Shown one piece after another: positions 1-9,098 of a DNA stretch of 12,906 bases (the first letter of the stretch is position 1; each line of letters opens with the position of its first letter). The translations under genes and the position numbers were made by a program. The stretch is from Pseudoneurospora amorphoporcata (lineage: Eukaryota; Ascomycota; Sordariomycetes; Sordariales; Sordariaceae): assembly GCA_033297205.1 (NCBI GenBank), contig MU859495.1, positions 1 through 12,906 of the forward strand, read 5' to 3'. Below the pieces are notes generated by a model that ran no database searches, was not told the DNA's origin, and saw only the letters and a list, made by a program, of their open reading frames with translations.

Positions 1-2
1 GA

Positions 3-68
3 AGACCCAACCTTCTTCTGGAGGTTGAGAAGATCAACAAGGCTTTCGAGACCAAAGTAGTTTATTAG
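3..68 (+). CDS. possible C-terminal end of an upstream gene (partial)
   Basis: The window opens inside a frame of 21 sense codons, rich in charged residues, that ends at TAG 66-68. Its composition (Leu-Leu-Leu-Glu-Val-Glu, then Lys-Ile-Asn-Lys) resembles the end of a globular or helical protein. It is too short to assign a family. The sequence after the stop turns T-rich (around 195-215), as expected for a 3' UTR or intergenic DNA. It could equally be chance. Confidence 0.25.
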   Translation, partial: RPNLLLEVEKINKAFETKVVY

Positions 69-366
69 CTGAATTTGAACTACTGTTCCAAGCCCAGAAA
101 CCTGCCCTTGTCACAGCCAATCCTTTTCCCGAAGTTACGGATCTATTTTGCCGACTTCCCTTATCTACATTGTTCTATCCAACATCACTTATCATTATTT
201 TTTTTCCCCCTGTTCGAGCCCCAAATCGTGTCTGTATTATCATTTTTCGCACTCCATTTGATTGACATACCGGTCATCGACCCCTCCTATCTACTATAGT
301 GTCCGATCCTCGCCTGTTCCCTCTCTGCTCCCTCCGACATCCACCAACAATGCTTCGTACCTTACA

Positions 367-1760
367 ATGCTTCTGTTGCTCGTTGTGCTCCTAGGAACCA
401 ACGCACAATCGCCGTACATTCTCGGCATCCCTCGGAATCGTCCGTTGGATCGGAGGCGGATTATAAGTCCAGAAGAGCGTCCATGTTTCAACTATTCAGA
501 CGTGCCATGGAAAGTCCACCCTCACTCCCGTTGCCTTGTGGAGAGCCGTTCCCTCGACTTCCTACAAGGTCCGAAATGCTATCTCCACCGGCTGTAAGGT
601 GATAGAATACGGGCCGATCTACACCATCACCTCGCCAAACCAGGACGCGGACCTCACGCAGGACTTTTATTGCGTTCATGGTGAGGCGGTGAGAAACACA
701 GGTGATGGGTACATTGTCACACCGGGAACTCCTGGTAAACCCTAGCAAAACCGCGCCCCGTTGGACTTGAGTACGATGGAGACATGGAGATGGTGATCGA
801 TGCTTTACGAGAGCTCGAGGTATAAGTCTAGCCAACCTGACATCTAACATCTGAACCAAGACAAAACGGCTAACAGAGATCTACAACAGCCAAAGCCCGA
901 TAACCGCCAGCGAAGCCCTTGGCCCCGATTCGCCATGGTTCAGAGACAGAACATGTTCGCCGCGAAGACCGTAGTGTCATCACCTCAGACTACGAGCTGG
1001 TCAAGGACCGTTGGGCCTTCCAAAGTTCAGAGAGATCGCATGTCTGCAGTTACAGCCACAGCCAAAAAGCCCGGTCAAACTCTACACATCCGCGACTGTC
1101 AAGGGGCTTGATACAGATGCTGGACCACGGGCAGAAAAAAGATACTCTCACAACAGCTATACGAGACTTACTCGGCTCATCCAGCATCACCAAGTCTCAA
1201 CACCGCTCGCCCTGAACCCGAGACCGAACCGCCAGAACCCAAAACCAGGTTCAGCTCCATCTTTCCTCACGAGTCACTTCTTCTGGGAGGACATTAGGGA
1301 ACCAATCATGTCCAGTGAGGGTGACGTTTTGCTCATCTTTGACTTCCACCGCTCCATCAGTTTGATTGGGGGCACAGAGGAAGAAGATCAAATGCTGGTT
1401 CAGCCGGGTTTGACATCATCACCCTCCATTAAGCAACTTTTGGGTGCCTGCGTTCCATTGCCCGGAACGGAAACTTCCAGCAGCAAGACAGCAACGCAAA
1501 TGACCCAGGCCCTATGCAGAATCCTGGACAGCGCCCATGTCAGAGGAGACGGCAAGGTCTCAGTGCAGAGGCTGTGCTCGTTCATGAAAGAGGAGTTACG
1601 ACAGGACGGAACCGGACTCGAGCAAAGGGTTTTTGTTACGCAGTTGGGAGGAAGACACTTATTGGACATCGAACTACCTGTATTGTCTGTTGGCGGTGGC
1701 ATTGACGTTGGCGGTGATTTGTTGCCAAGGGTAACAGCAAGGGGGCAGATTCCAAGCTGA
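367..1760 (+). pseudogene. broken gene for a putative secreted protein of unknown function
   Basis: Function is not recognised. The best start is ATG 367. It gives a short hydrophobic leader (MLLLLVVLLGTNAQS) typical of a signal peptide, followed by a polar, Pro/Arg-rich segment with Cys residues in frame 1 up to about 530. The coding-looking signal then moves to frame 2 (about 536-742, containing YGPIYTITSPN), back to frame 1 (746-819, ending DALRELE), and after a candidate intron to frames 3 and 1. The longest downstream piece, in frame 3, ends at TGA 1758-1760. Its part around 1530-1690 looks protein-like (SVQRLCSFMKEEL, FVTQLGGRHLLDIEL). Introns cannot explain all of the frame changes, because the switches near 530 and 745 leave no room for one. 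Single-base indels in a decayed gene, or sequencing errors, fit better. No RIP-like AT bias is evident here. Pieces of two different genes are also possible. Confidence 0.35.
820..876 (+). other. candidate spliceosomal intron in the broken gene
   Basis: The donor GTATAAG follows codon GAG 817-819 of a coding-looking stretch. There are CTAAC-type motifs inside, and an acceptor AACAG ends at 876, with an alternative AG at 878. The length is normal for a filamentous fungus. The alternative acceptor opens a frame beginning IYNSQSPITASEALG. This supports a former multi-exon gene rather than random DNA. Confidence 0.35.
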
Positions 1761-1771
1761 ACTCCCGTTGG

Positions 1772-1835
1772 GTAAGTTCAGTCCATTTGAGACCGCTACC
1801 TGACCCTCTCACGTTCCCATCACTGACTTTAATAG
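1772..1835 (+). other. candidate spliceosomal intron
   Basis: A near-consensus fungal intron of 64 nt: donor GTAAGT, branch-site-like CTGAC at 1822-1826, acceptor AATAG ending at 1835. Frame 2 is open on both sides (…KLNSRW, then YSVGVGALEPV…) until TGA near 1956-1958. Frame 1 just upstream (about 1621-1731) encodes a hydrophobic, Cys-containing stretch (YCLLAVALTLAVICC), so a membrane segment may have been part of the ancestral product. Confidence 0.35.
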
Positions 1836-2640
1836 TATTCCGTTGGTGTTGGTGCACTAGAACCAGTAGCCCACTCTAGTCTACGGCACAGATGGGAAAC
1901 ACCCCCGAGAGCTGAAGATGGAGGATCCAATTACTCAATCGCAACTCCGCATTGGTGATCGCCAGCCCTTGCTAGCGTGTTCTTCATGTTTCTTGTTCCC
2001 GAAGCGGTAAACTGATAGAAGACACTAACATGGGTTTTTCAAACTAGACCAGGTCGATCCACTCCAGCCTCACCAAAGGACGTTCTCATCACTTCTTCAT
2101 CACATATCTCCAGTGGAGGGAAACATGTTTTCAGCGTGGCATGGGATTGCTTGCGTGGATCCCGAAGATGCATCGAGATTCGAACATGTTCGATTTTGGG
2201 CCTGTGTCCATCAGGAATGTGAATGGCTTGATCCCGAAGTGAACCCCAGCTACGGAGCTCCCAACCCACCCGGAGCCTCAGGATATGTGATTGACACCAG
2301 TGACAGGCATTGCTTCCACGGAGCTACATTGGATTAGCGGTTCTTCAGCTACCAACCTCGAAACCTCCTTCCCTTTATCAGCATCATCGTGATAGTTGAC
2401 GCCACTACGGACTTGTGTCCGAGTCCGCACACGGAGCCTGCCGCAGATAGTGTCAAGGTAGTGGCTCAAGACGTCCCTCGTGGCAACCATCGTTTCTATT
2501 CCCGTGCGGGGTACTACAGAGCCGCTTCATTTGCGGTACGGTTGAAGCATATCTCAAGGGACGTAAAGCGGGGAAGGGAGGATGGTGGGCAATACTAGCC
2601 TCGAAGAGGGACTCGAGCTATCACATCTGGTGATCAGTAG
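1836..2640 (+). pseudogene. coding-looking fragments, unknown product
   Basis: A second candidate intron lies at 2007-2047 (GTAAAC, CTAAC, CTAG); at 41 nt it would be short. Downstream, frame 1 from about 2113 to TAG 2335-2337 encodes a Trp/Cys-containing segment (FWACVHQECEWLDPE). A further open stretch follows at 2389-2598. Neither has a recognisable family or a good start. They may be later exons of the same decayed gene as 367-1760. The minus-strand frames across here look like shadows. Confidence 0.2.
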
Positions 2641-3162
2641 GTCTTCATGGTCTTATCAAGCTCTCTAACCCCAATCGCCCCCCTTTTGACTGGAAAAAAA
2701 CCCATCTTCAGCTCGGTGATGCTGGCCAATCATCAGCTTCGATTCGACGTCGACTGATGGAAGATGGTGTACAATACAAGACACGAGGACATCGAGATGT
2801 GGATGGACCCTTCGACCGCTTGTCCGCATCCGCTCATATCGCGAAGTAGCAAACCTGGATATGTTGGATCCATCATACACCCCCGATATTCGACACTGTG
2901 GACACCATCAAAGGAAGGGGGCGACCTCTACTCATCACAGACACACATGACACTATTGGGCTTGGGGCGTGATAGCGTCAGCTTGCAGCTCAAAGACCAA
3001 GGCCGATGATGTCGGGGAGCGAGCAACAGGACAGGAGGACGACGAGATGTGGACAAAGGGCAGGTATAAGACCGGCTATCTGTCTCTGTCCTCAACTGCT
3101 TCTTGACACCATCATCAACCTCATCATTCTCTTCTAGCAGGATTCCACATCTGCAACTGAAC
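2641..3162 (+). promoter_or_regulatory. 5' region of the O-methyltransferase gene
   Basis: No supported gene. A TATAAG sequence at 3065-3070 lies 93 bp before the methyltransferase ATG and could be a core promoter element. It could instead be the donor (GTATAAG at 3064) of a 5'-UTR intron ending at TAG 3137 or CAG 3140. The start context GAACATGGCC has A at -3 and G at +4, which favours ATG 3163. An open stretch at 2764-3006 has no family signal and is treated as chance. Confidence 0.3.
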
Positions 3163-4609
3163 ATGGCCCCCTCAATCCAAGAGATTTATCATGATACCGT
3201 GGACCACACCACACCCAACGTCAAGAGATCATCCTCTTCCTTCGACCCCAACGACATCTCCATCAATGCTCGTCCATGCGACCTTGGCCGTGTTTCCGGC
3301 CTCATCGACGACATTGCCTCATACAACTGGGGCGATATTGACTTCTCCACAGACCGCAATGCCCGTATATCCTTGCTGTCCAAGGCTCGATCTCTGGTCG
3401 CCGCCCTTGAAACCCCAAGAGAAACTCTGCTAAGGCATATTGGTGCGGAGGTATGGCCTATACATGTCCCAATCCAGTCAAACCCACCACTAACCGACCG
3501 TGCAGACCTCCAACTTGTACACCATCGTCATCGGTATCGAAACAAACCTCTTCCGCGAAATGGCCAAGGACAACGGCTCTCCCAAGACTGCCACCCATCT
3601 CGCCGAGGCCATCTCCTTCGACCCAGACCTCCTCCGGCGCATCCTCCGTCACCTGGCTTCCATGAACCACATCATCCAAACCGGCGAAGACGAGTACCGC
3701 CCCAACAACTTCTCCAAAGCTCTAACCACCTCTCCTCTCGCCGGTTCTTACCAGTTCTACCGGGATATCTGCATCCCCGCCATGAGCAACCTAAACAAGT
3801 GGCTCAAGACCAAATCATACCAATCCCCGACAACCGTCATCGACAACCCTTTCACCTTCGGGCACCAGACTTCGCAGACGCTCTTTGAGATGGTTGCCTC
3901 GACGGCAAAGAATACCGAAATCTTCAACGATCACATGGTAGCCTACTGCCAGGGTCATCCAGCATGGTGCTCCGAAAGCGTCTACCCAGCCGCCGACCGT
4001 CTCATCTCGGGCTTCGATCCCACTCCCCTGCCAGACGGTTCCGACCCAGTATTGCTGGTAGACATAGGCGGTAACGTCGGTCACGATCTTCAGACCTTCA
4101 TCTCCCAGCACCCTTCCCACCCCGGCCGATTAGTGCTACAAGACCTGCCCTCCGTCATTGCCGTCGCCCCTCCCTCTCTCACCTCCCCTCTTCCCAACGG
4201 GAAGCACATCCAGCTCCAAGAACACGACTTCTTCACCCCCCAACCCGTCGTGGGCGCGCGAACGTATTACATGCATCATATCATGCACGACTGGCCGGAC
4301 GCCAAGTGCGTTTCCATCTTGACTCAGATCAAGAAGGCGATGAAGCCCGGGTATTCAAGGTTGTTGATTAACGAGCAGGTTATCCCGGAAAAGAAGGCAA
4401 GTTGGGAGACGACGTATTTGGATTTGTACATGATGGTGTTGTTTGGGGCTAGGGAGAGGACGGAGAAGGAGTGGAGGCGGCTGTTGGAGGATGGGTGTGG
4501 ATTGAAGATTTTGGGCGTTTATGGGCCGGGAGGAGGGGTGGAGGGGATTGTTGAGTGTGAGGTTGCTTTGGAGGAGGGAGAGGGTAGCATGAGGTATGAT
4601 GGATACTGA
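3163..4609 (+). CDS. SAM-dependent O-methyltransferase, two exons, 463 aa
   Basis: Probably transfers a methyl group from S-adenosylmethionine to a hydroxyl of a small aromatic or polyketide-type metabolite, in the cytosol. Exon 1 is 3163-3450 (96 codons) and exon 2 is 3506-4609; splicing the intron between them keeps the frame. The N-terminal half (to about residue 200) resembles the winged-helix dimerisation domain of plant/fungal Methyltransf_2 enzymes (SNLYTIVIGIETNLF, LLRRILRHLASM). The SAM-binding glycine loop is at residues 281-290 (VDIGGNVGHD), followed by LVLQDLPSVI. The catalytic-type His is H357 in HHIMHDWPD, followed by LLINEQVIP and the family's terminal ERTEKEWRRLL region. The length fits fungal O-methyltransferases of secondary metabolism. 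No polyketide synthase or other cluster gene is visible nearby, so the substrate is unknown. No internal defect was seen. Confidence 0.93.
3451..3505 (+). other. intron of the O-methyltransferase gene
   Basis: A phase-0 intron of 55 nt: donor GTATGG, branch site CTAAC at 3490-3494, acceptor TGCAG ending at 3505. It joins …LRHIGAE to TSNLYTIVIG…, continuous with the family's N-terminal domain. Frame 1 runs on past the donor without family similarity, which supports splicing. Confidence 0.9.
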
Positions 4610-6053
4610 GTGGCGGTTTGGAGGGAAAGGAGGAGCAGGACAAGGTGATAAAGGGGACGAGAAAAATGACAAGGTTAGTGTGATATCGTGGAAGCTGCGT
4701 ATTATCGTGGGAATCCGTTAGGGCTCCATCTGAGTTGGTCCGTTGGGTGCAATTTTCTACGAGAAAGGAACAGCAATGAGCGGAGGGAACAACAGGTACG
4801 TTCATGCCGGAGATGCCGATCGAGGACGAGTTGTTGGGTCATTATTTCGGGTTCCCTAGTTCATCATTGTCCATCTTCCATCATCGTTTCCATCCTTGAC
4901 CTTCCCTTTTGGCAGCCCCGACGTGGTTCACTTTCACTGCCTTGTCTCAAACAATTCATTGCGTGACCATCACCAATGGGAACCCCTTTATGCCATTTTT
5001 TTACAACAAACTCCCAACGTCGTCTCCAGTTTTTACCTCACAAGTCACCAGCAGCGCCGTCATCACTTCCTAGCCGGTTTGGTATGGAGGACCCGAACGC
5101 GGACAGGCACACATCTCGCCCGTGTAAACAGCCGTTCACTGTAACACGGTAACGCCAAAATAAGCCTCGGTAACGGCCCGTGAGGAGACACAAATACACA
5201 AACTCGAATTTGCCTTGCCCGCTGTGGGGTGTGACATGACTCCCTCGCCAGGAACAAAGCAAACACTTGTGGAATGGTTCATGCCGTGTCGCCTGGATGA
5301 AACGGTTTCAGGAACAAAAAGATGGGGTAACGGTCCTTTGCTCAGACAATGGCACTGCAGGTACGAGTGTACGAGACAAAGAGGCAAACCTCGGATTTGC
5401 ATCATCACCAACACTTCTCAAGCCCGGAGGTATGTAGTTGGTAGCAACGAACGACAAAACCCGACAAACACTCACTTACATCGTGTTGACAATCACAGCT
5501 CCAGTAAGGTCTGTTTTCCTTCCCACCCCCTGCATCTCTGCTCATCTCCCCTGACATCACACTGAATCTCGTACCCGTCAATTGTATACCAACTTGGCAC
5601 AACCAAGGGACGGGAATTGGTCACCTCCTTTGTGCAAAGACTTTACGAGCTTACAAAGTCACACCAGTGGCCACAGTGGGACGTCTCGACGGTCCTGCGT
5701 AACGAGTCCATGTGATTACGTGTTCCCAGGTTGCAGCCTGTAAACAGACAACAAGACACCATTATGTCACCTCATATACGATACGATACAACAGCAGTGC
5801 CACCGTTGCTCGCTGCAGGGCCAACTAAGCCAGCTGGAGATGAAAGAACAGATGAGCAAGGCTGTGGAAGCGGAAGTAGGACAAGGGCATATCAAGAGGA
5901 TAAAGACTGATTCCGGCAAGTTTAAGGTCCGGCTCGCCCTCTACCGGACGGATCTTTTCCCTCCATGTCTCTCTCGCTTCAACAGCCTCCTCAGTCCTGC
6001 CTTTAGCTGAACCCTACCTAGATTCTAGACACTCGTCGAGACATTCTACCCCT
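4610..6053. other. long intergenic region, no supported gene
   Basis: About 1.4 kb between the methyltransferase stop and the cupredoxin start. Open frames such as 5215-5562 (plus) have no family signal, poor start context and low-complexity content, so I do not call them. GGTAACG-type words recur at 5148-5154, 5169-5175 and 5326-5332, a weak hint of a Myb-like or other factor site. The last ~100 bases before 6054 are C/T-rich, as in many fungal 5' leaders. It probably holds the promoter and 5' UTR of the cupredoxin gene. Confidence 0.5.
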
Positions 6054-7146
6054 ATGTTATCCCCCCACAGCCACCTCGCGACATGGCTCCTTTCCATGCT
6101 CGCTAGCACCATCATCGGGGTAACAGCAGGAGAAACCATCGTCATCAAAGCCGACGGTCTCGTTTTCGGCCCGGAGATCATCACCGCCAACAAGGGTGAC
6201 ACGCTCGAGTTTCACTTCTTGCCCAGCAACCACTCAGTCGTCAAGGGATACTTTGGTCATCCGTGCCAGCCGGCGACGTCGGATATGGAGGACCCGTTTT
6301 TTTCGGGGTTTTTGCCGGCCAAGAGTAATGAGGAGAATGTAGGTCTTGTTTCTTTTTGCGTTTCTGTTATTGATCATGTCTTCTCGCAGTAATCTTTCTC
6401 TTCTTGCTTCCCCCTTTCCGTTACTATTCACTTCAAATAACTAACCAACCCCCCCCAAACAAACAAAACAGCCCTCGATCTTCCGCGTAACCGTCTCGTC
6501 AACCGCCCCCTTCCCTTTCTACTGCTCCACCCCCTCCCACTGCTCCAAGGGCATGGTCGGCATCGTCAACGGCTCCCCCGACCAGCTCGCGCAGTACAAG
6601 ACCCAAGCAGCGCAGGAAGCCGCCGCCCAACCCGGCGGCGATTTTTCCTTTGAGAAAATGAACCCGCCTGATCCTTCCAAGCCGTTTGGTGGTGAACTGG
6701 TCAAGAATCCCGATTATGCTGTCTGGTACGGTGGTTCTGGCTCTGGCTCTGGTACCTCTACGGCTGCTGCTGCGGGGACGGCGACGGCGACGGGGGGAGC
6801 AGATGGTTATGGACAGCATCCTCCCCCGCCGCCGCCGCCACCGCCACCGCCTCCGCCTCCGACACCTGCTGCTACGACAGTGACGAGTGCGAGTGCCGAG
6901 TCTACGACTGGAGCGGTGGGTGGCGTGACGGGTGCTACTCAAGCAGAAACTCCAGGTGCTGGAAGTGGAACAGTGGTGACAAGTACCGGGACGTCAACTT
7001 CTACGAGCACGGTGACGAGTGGGTTGCCTGAGTCGAGTCAGCCTACCAGTAGTTCTAGTCAGCCGCCTGCTGCTAATGGGGCTGTGGTTGTCAGTGGCAA
7101 TGGGATGGTTGGGGTAGTAGCTGGGTTGATGGCGTTGATGCTTTGA
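6054..7146 (+). CDS. GPI-anchored extracellular cupredoxin-like protein, two exons, 319 aa
   Basis: A secreted, probably cell-wall or membrane-tethered blue-copper-type protein. Exon 1 is 6054-6338 (95 codons) and exon 2 is 6472-7146. Residues 1-25 form a signal peptide with likely cleavage after VTA. The cupredoxin domain spans roughly residues 26-137. Likely type-1 copper ligands are H60 (in SNHSV), C113, H118 and M123 (in FYCSTPSHCSKGM). C71 and C119 could form the disulfide usual in this family. N59-H-S is an N-glycosylation sequon beside the first ligand. After the domain come a Gly/Ser stretch, 14 consecutive prolines (212-225) and a long Ser/Thr/Pro/Gly-rich stalk. The last ~16 residues are hydrophobic (MVGVVAGLMALML), with small residues before them, as in a GPI-anchor signal. 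The electron-transfer or copper role is inferred from the fold; the partner is unknown. Confidence 0.9.
6339..6471 (+). other. intron of the cupredoxin gene
   Basis: A phase-0 intron of 133 nt: donor GTAGGT, branch site CTAAC at 6441-6445 and acceptor AACAG ending at 6471, with a C/A-rich tract between them. It joins …SNEEN to PSIFRVTVSS…, restoring the strand order that leads to the copper-site Cys, His and Met. Reading through instead meets a stop at 6390-6392. Confidence 0.88.
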
Positions 7147-7456
7147 GGTTGGGTGACTTGGATGAGGTAGAGTGGTGGTGGGTTTAATATTGAACAATTT
7201 AGTGGAAGATGAGAAACATTTACACCTCTATAGCCAAGTAATGGTGAATATGCAGACTGGTACACTATACTGAAAGCTTTTCATGTTGTCGAAAGGGATG
7301 AGAACATTAATTAATTAGTATACGATCTCGAAAACAATGAGTGTTCCTCGACACGCATGTGCCCGTCCCGAACCAAGCAAGGACAGATAACAAGGGCCAA
7401 AAAAAAAAAAAAAAAAAGAACAGATGGCTATTCAACATCCAAAAGATAAAAATTCT
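7147..7456. other. intergenic region with a 19-A tract
   Basis: The presumed 3' UTR of the cupredoxin gene, then AT-rich spacer. A run of 19 A lies at 7399-7417, about 40 bp beyond the 3' end of the minus-strand tRNA, where it reads as T19. No ORF with support was seen. The run may be a simple microsatellite, a back-up Pol III terminator or an old retroposed tail; the sequence does not decide. Confidence 0.5.
7448..7452 (-). terminator. Pol III T-run terminator of the tRNA gene
   Basis: On the minus strand, five T residues start 5 nt after the tRNA 3' end, followed by another four T at 7441-7444. This is the usual Pol III termination arrangement. Confidence 0.75.
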
Positions 7457-7528
7457 CGATCCACCCAGGGGTCGAACCTGGAACCTCCTGATTCGTAGTC
7501 AGACGCTCTGCCATTGAGCCAGCGGACC
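7457..7528 (-). tRNA. tRNA-Arg (anticodon ACG), 72 nt, no intron
   Basis: The minus strand folds as a complete cloverleaf. The acceptor stem is GGTCCGC with GTGGATC (two G-U pairs) and discriminator G. The D arm is GCTC/GAGC. The anticodon stem is TCTGA with TCAGG around loop CTACGAA, placing anticodon ACG at 7494-7496. The variable loop is 5 nt, and the T arm is CCAGG-TTCGACC-CCTGG. The internal Pol III A-box and B-box (GGTTCGACC) are intact and CCA is not encoded, as expected in eukaryotes. After A34-to-inosine editing it should read CGU, CGC and CGA. Confidence 0.96.
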
Positions 7529-8427
7529 TTTCTTGCCTTATTAAATTTGATTGCTGAATAAATGAAGAGATTCACGTTGTTTTTACGGTTCCAGGCCCCA
7601 TATATGATCTCCAGTCTAGGGTTTACTAACCAGAGAAAAAAGAATTTTGCACCTGGGAGTGCCTGTCCTTCATTCGCGTCGGCCCCACAGATCTCCAGGG
7701 TCCTCCGGATGGCAGGAACCTATATATGTGGAGCAGTGGAGTCAGGTGGGTACCTCGGGAGAAACCGACGGGAGCATCTAGTTCTAGGTGTTTCGTCGGT
7801 CTTGGTGCATCTTGTCCTCGGACTCGTCGTGATGATCAAAGACGGGAGCGTGTGTTGAGAGGACGGGAGGCAAAAGGAGTCGTGGTGATGTTAGACCAAG
7901 GCGAGGGGGTCAGGTCAGCCTCGGCATTGCGGCCTATAGTCTAGATACCACGCAACTTGAGTGTTGGCGCCGCGAGCAGGGGTAAGGGAATGATAGCTGT
8001 TAGAACGAGGACTGAGAGTGCGACGGGACGGGAGGCGGCAGGGCTTCGTTGTTACCTGTAGGTTGCTATCACAAAGTGTAGATATCAAATGCGAGGATTT
8101 GTTAAGAGTTGGAAGCTGCTAGCGGTCAGATAATGCACTATCAAGTAGACTACTGGGATCTCTAGGCTAAAAGGTTAGAGCACTATCTACTTAGCAGCAG
8201 CTGTGGATCACCCTGCAAATAGTTGTCGTCCTCTTTGACTTCAACATGTCAGATTTACTGATGTGTACTAGTTAATTAAACTGTTTAGAAACTGGCTATG
8301 TAATTAATCTGCTCTAAAAGGTCTGAGGGGTGCCCGGGTATACCGGAAATGTCAAGACGTCTAAGTTAAGTAGCTGGGGCTCGCCTCATTTAGTTAAGAT
8401 CTCCACTCTATAATCTAATATACTCCT
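7529..8427. other. gene-free stretch upstream of the tRNA
   Basis: About 0.9 kb with no supported gene on either strand. Plus-strand open frames at 7562-7855 and 7726-7941 overlap in different frames and look like chance. Base composition drifts from mixed to AT-rich after about 8090, approaching the repeat zone. The 5' flank of the tRNA gene is at its left end. The stretch may include older transposon remnants that I cannot recognise. Confidence 0.4.
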
Positions 8428-8835
8428 GTTAACGTGTGGCTAGTACTGTGCCTTGTAACTGCCTTGTACTACCTTGTAGTATAGAAAGCTGATTGCTGAG
8501 GATACTATTCCTTCTACGTTACAGAATCAATCGACTCAGCCTCCACAGAATCTACTAAAACACAGAGGTTTCACTACTGCATTCTGGATTCTCGAACCTA
8601 TTTAGCATTTGCTCTAGATTGATTTGTCATTATTAATGTGTAGCTAGTACTGTGCCTTGTAACTGCCTTGTACTACTTTGTAGTATAGAAGGCTGATTGC
8701 TAAGGACACTATTTCTTCTACGTTACAGAATCAGTCGACTCAGCCTCCACAGAATCTACTAGAACACAGAGGTTTCACCACTGCATTCTAGATTCTCGAA
8801 CCTGTTTAGCATTCTCCTTAGATTGATTTGTTATT
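8428..8835 (+). repeat. two tandem ~204-bp repeats, unclassified
   Basis: Unit 1 (8428-8631) and unit 2 (8632-8835) align along their length without obvious gaps. Shared blocks include GTGCCTTGTAACTGCCTTGT and CTCAGCCTCCACAGAATCTA. The differences are mostly transitions (C/T and A/G), with several CA/TA or TG/TA changes. Unit 1 is preceded by TGTTAACGTG and unit 2 by TGTCATTAT, both resembling the TGTTATTAT at the start of the following LTR. They may be fragments of a related LTR or of the element's non-coding DNA. No polypurine tract lies between unit 2 and the LTR. No protein family was recognised. Confidence 0.75.
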
Positions 8836-8914
8836 ATGAAATGCAATAGAAACTCATAGATTCAACTCATTCCTTTTATAGTATAGTACTCGTACAAGAA
8901 CTCTTGTTAACTTA

Positions 8915-8968
8915 TAGAAGCTTCTACACTCTAGAAGCTTCTAGACACTCAGCATTTATGTATATAAA
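8915..8968 (+). promoter_or_regulatory. LTR promoter with heat-shock-element-like palindromes and TATA box
   Basis: Two inverted repeats with GAAGCTTC cores (8917-8924 and 8934-8941) match the GAAnnTTC pattern bound by heat-shock factor. The second is a perfect 14-bp palindrome, CTAGAAGCTTCTAG at 8931-8944, followed by a partial third unit (GAC). TATATAAA starts 16 bp downstream. The pattern match is direct; binding by heat-shock factor is inferred. Confidence 0.45.
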
Positions 8969-9070
8969 GACCTCTCCTCTCCGTTAATTAGTTACTCCTT
9001 AAGCAAGTAAGCATAACTTAAGCAATACAATACAGTCTTTTCCATAGTGCAAAGTTCACTATAATCTTCT

Positions 9071-9098
9071 GTCTTGAGAGCAGAGTCCTCTCTAAGAC
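9071..9098 (+). other. predicted RNA hairpin in the transcribed LTR
   Basis: GTCTTGAGAG pairs with CTCTCTAAGAC, giving 10 base pairs with one bulged T around a 7-nt loop (CAGAGTC). It lies about 100 nt downstream of the LTR TATA box, so it should be in the transcript. The second LTR carries the same hairpin at 9517-9544. The hairpin plus a few flanking bases is identical in both copies although the sequence around it differs. Confidence 0.4.

Noticed and set aside
488..859. Minus-strand 123-codon frame
   Set aside because: It lies opposite the signal-peptide gene fragments and looks like a shadow; the plus strand has the start, leader and intron signals.
2764..3009. Plus-strand 81-codon frame before the methyltransferase
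   Set aside because: No family signal and it sits in the likely promoter; kept as non-coding.
5148..5333. GGTAACG words as a defined transcription-factor site cluster
   Set aside because: Three short scattered matches are too few to call; mentioned only as a hint in the intergenic entry.
5215..5565. Plus-strand 116-codon frame in the intergenic region
   Set aside because: No recognised motif, no splice support and unremarkable codon use; probably chance.
6499..6942. Minus-strand Arg-rich open frame of about 147 codons
   Set aside because: It is antisense to the proline-rich and copper-site part of the cupredoxin; its Arg/Ser runs are just the complement of Pro and Ala/Ser codons.
8428..8835. 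The 204-bp repeats as the 3' end of an upstream copia copy
   Set aside because: A polypurine tract would be expected just before the LTR at 8829, but the sequence there is T-rich; translated pieces gave no firm RNase H match.
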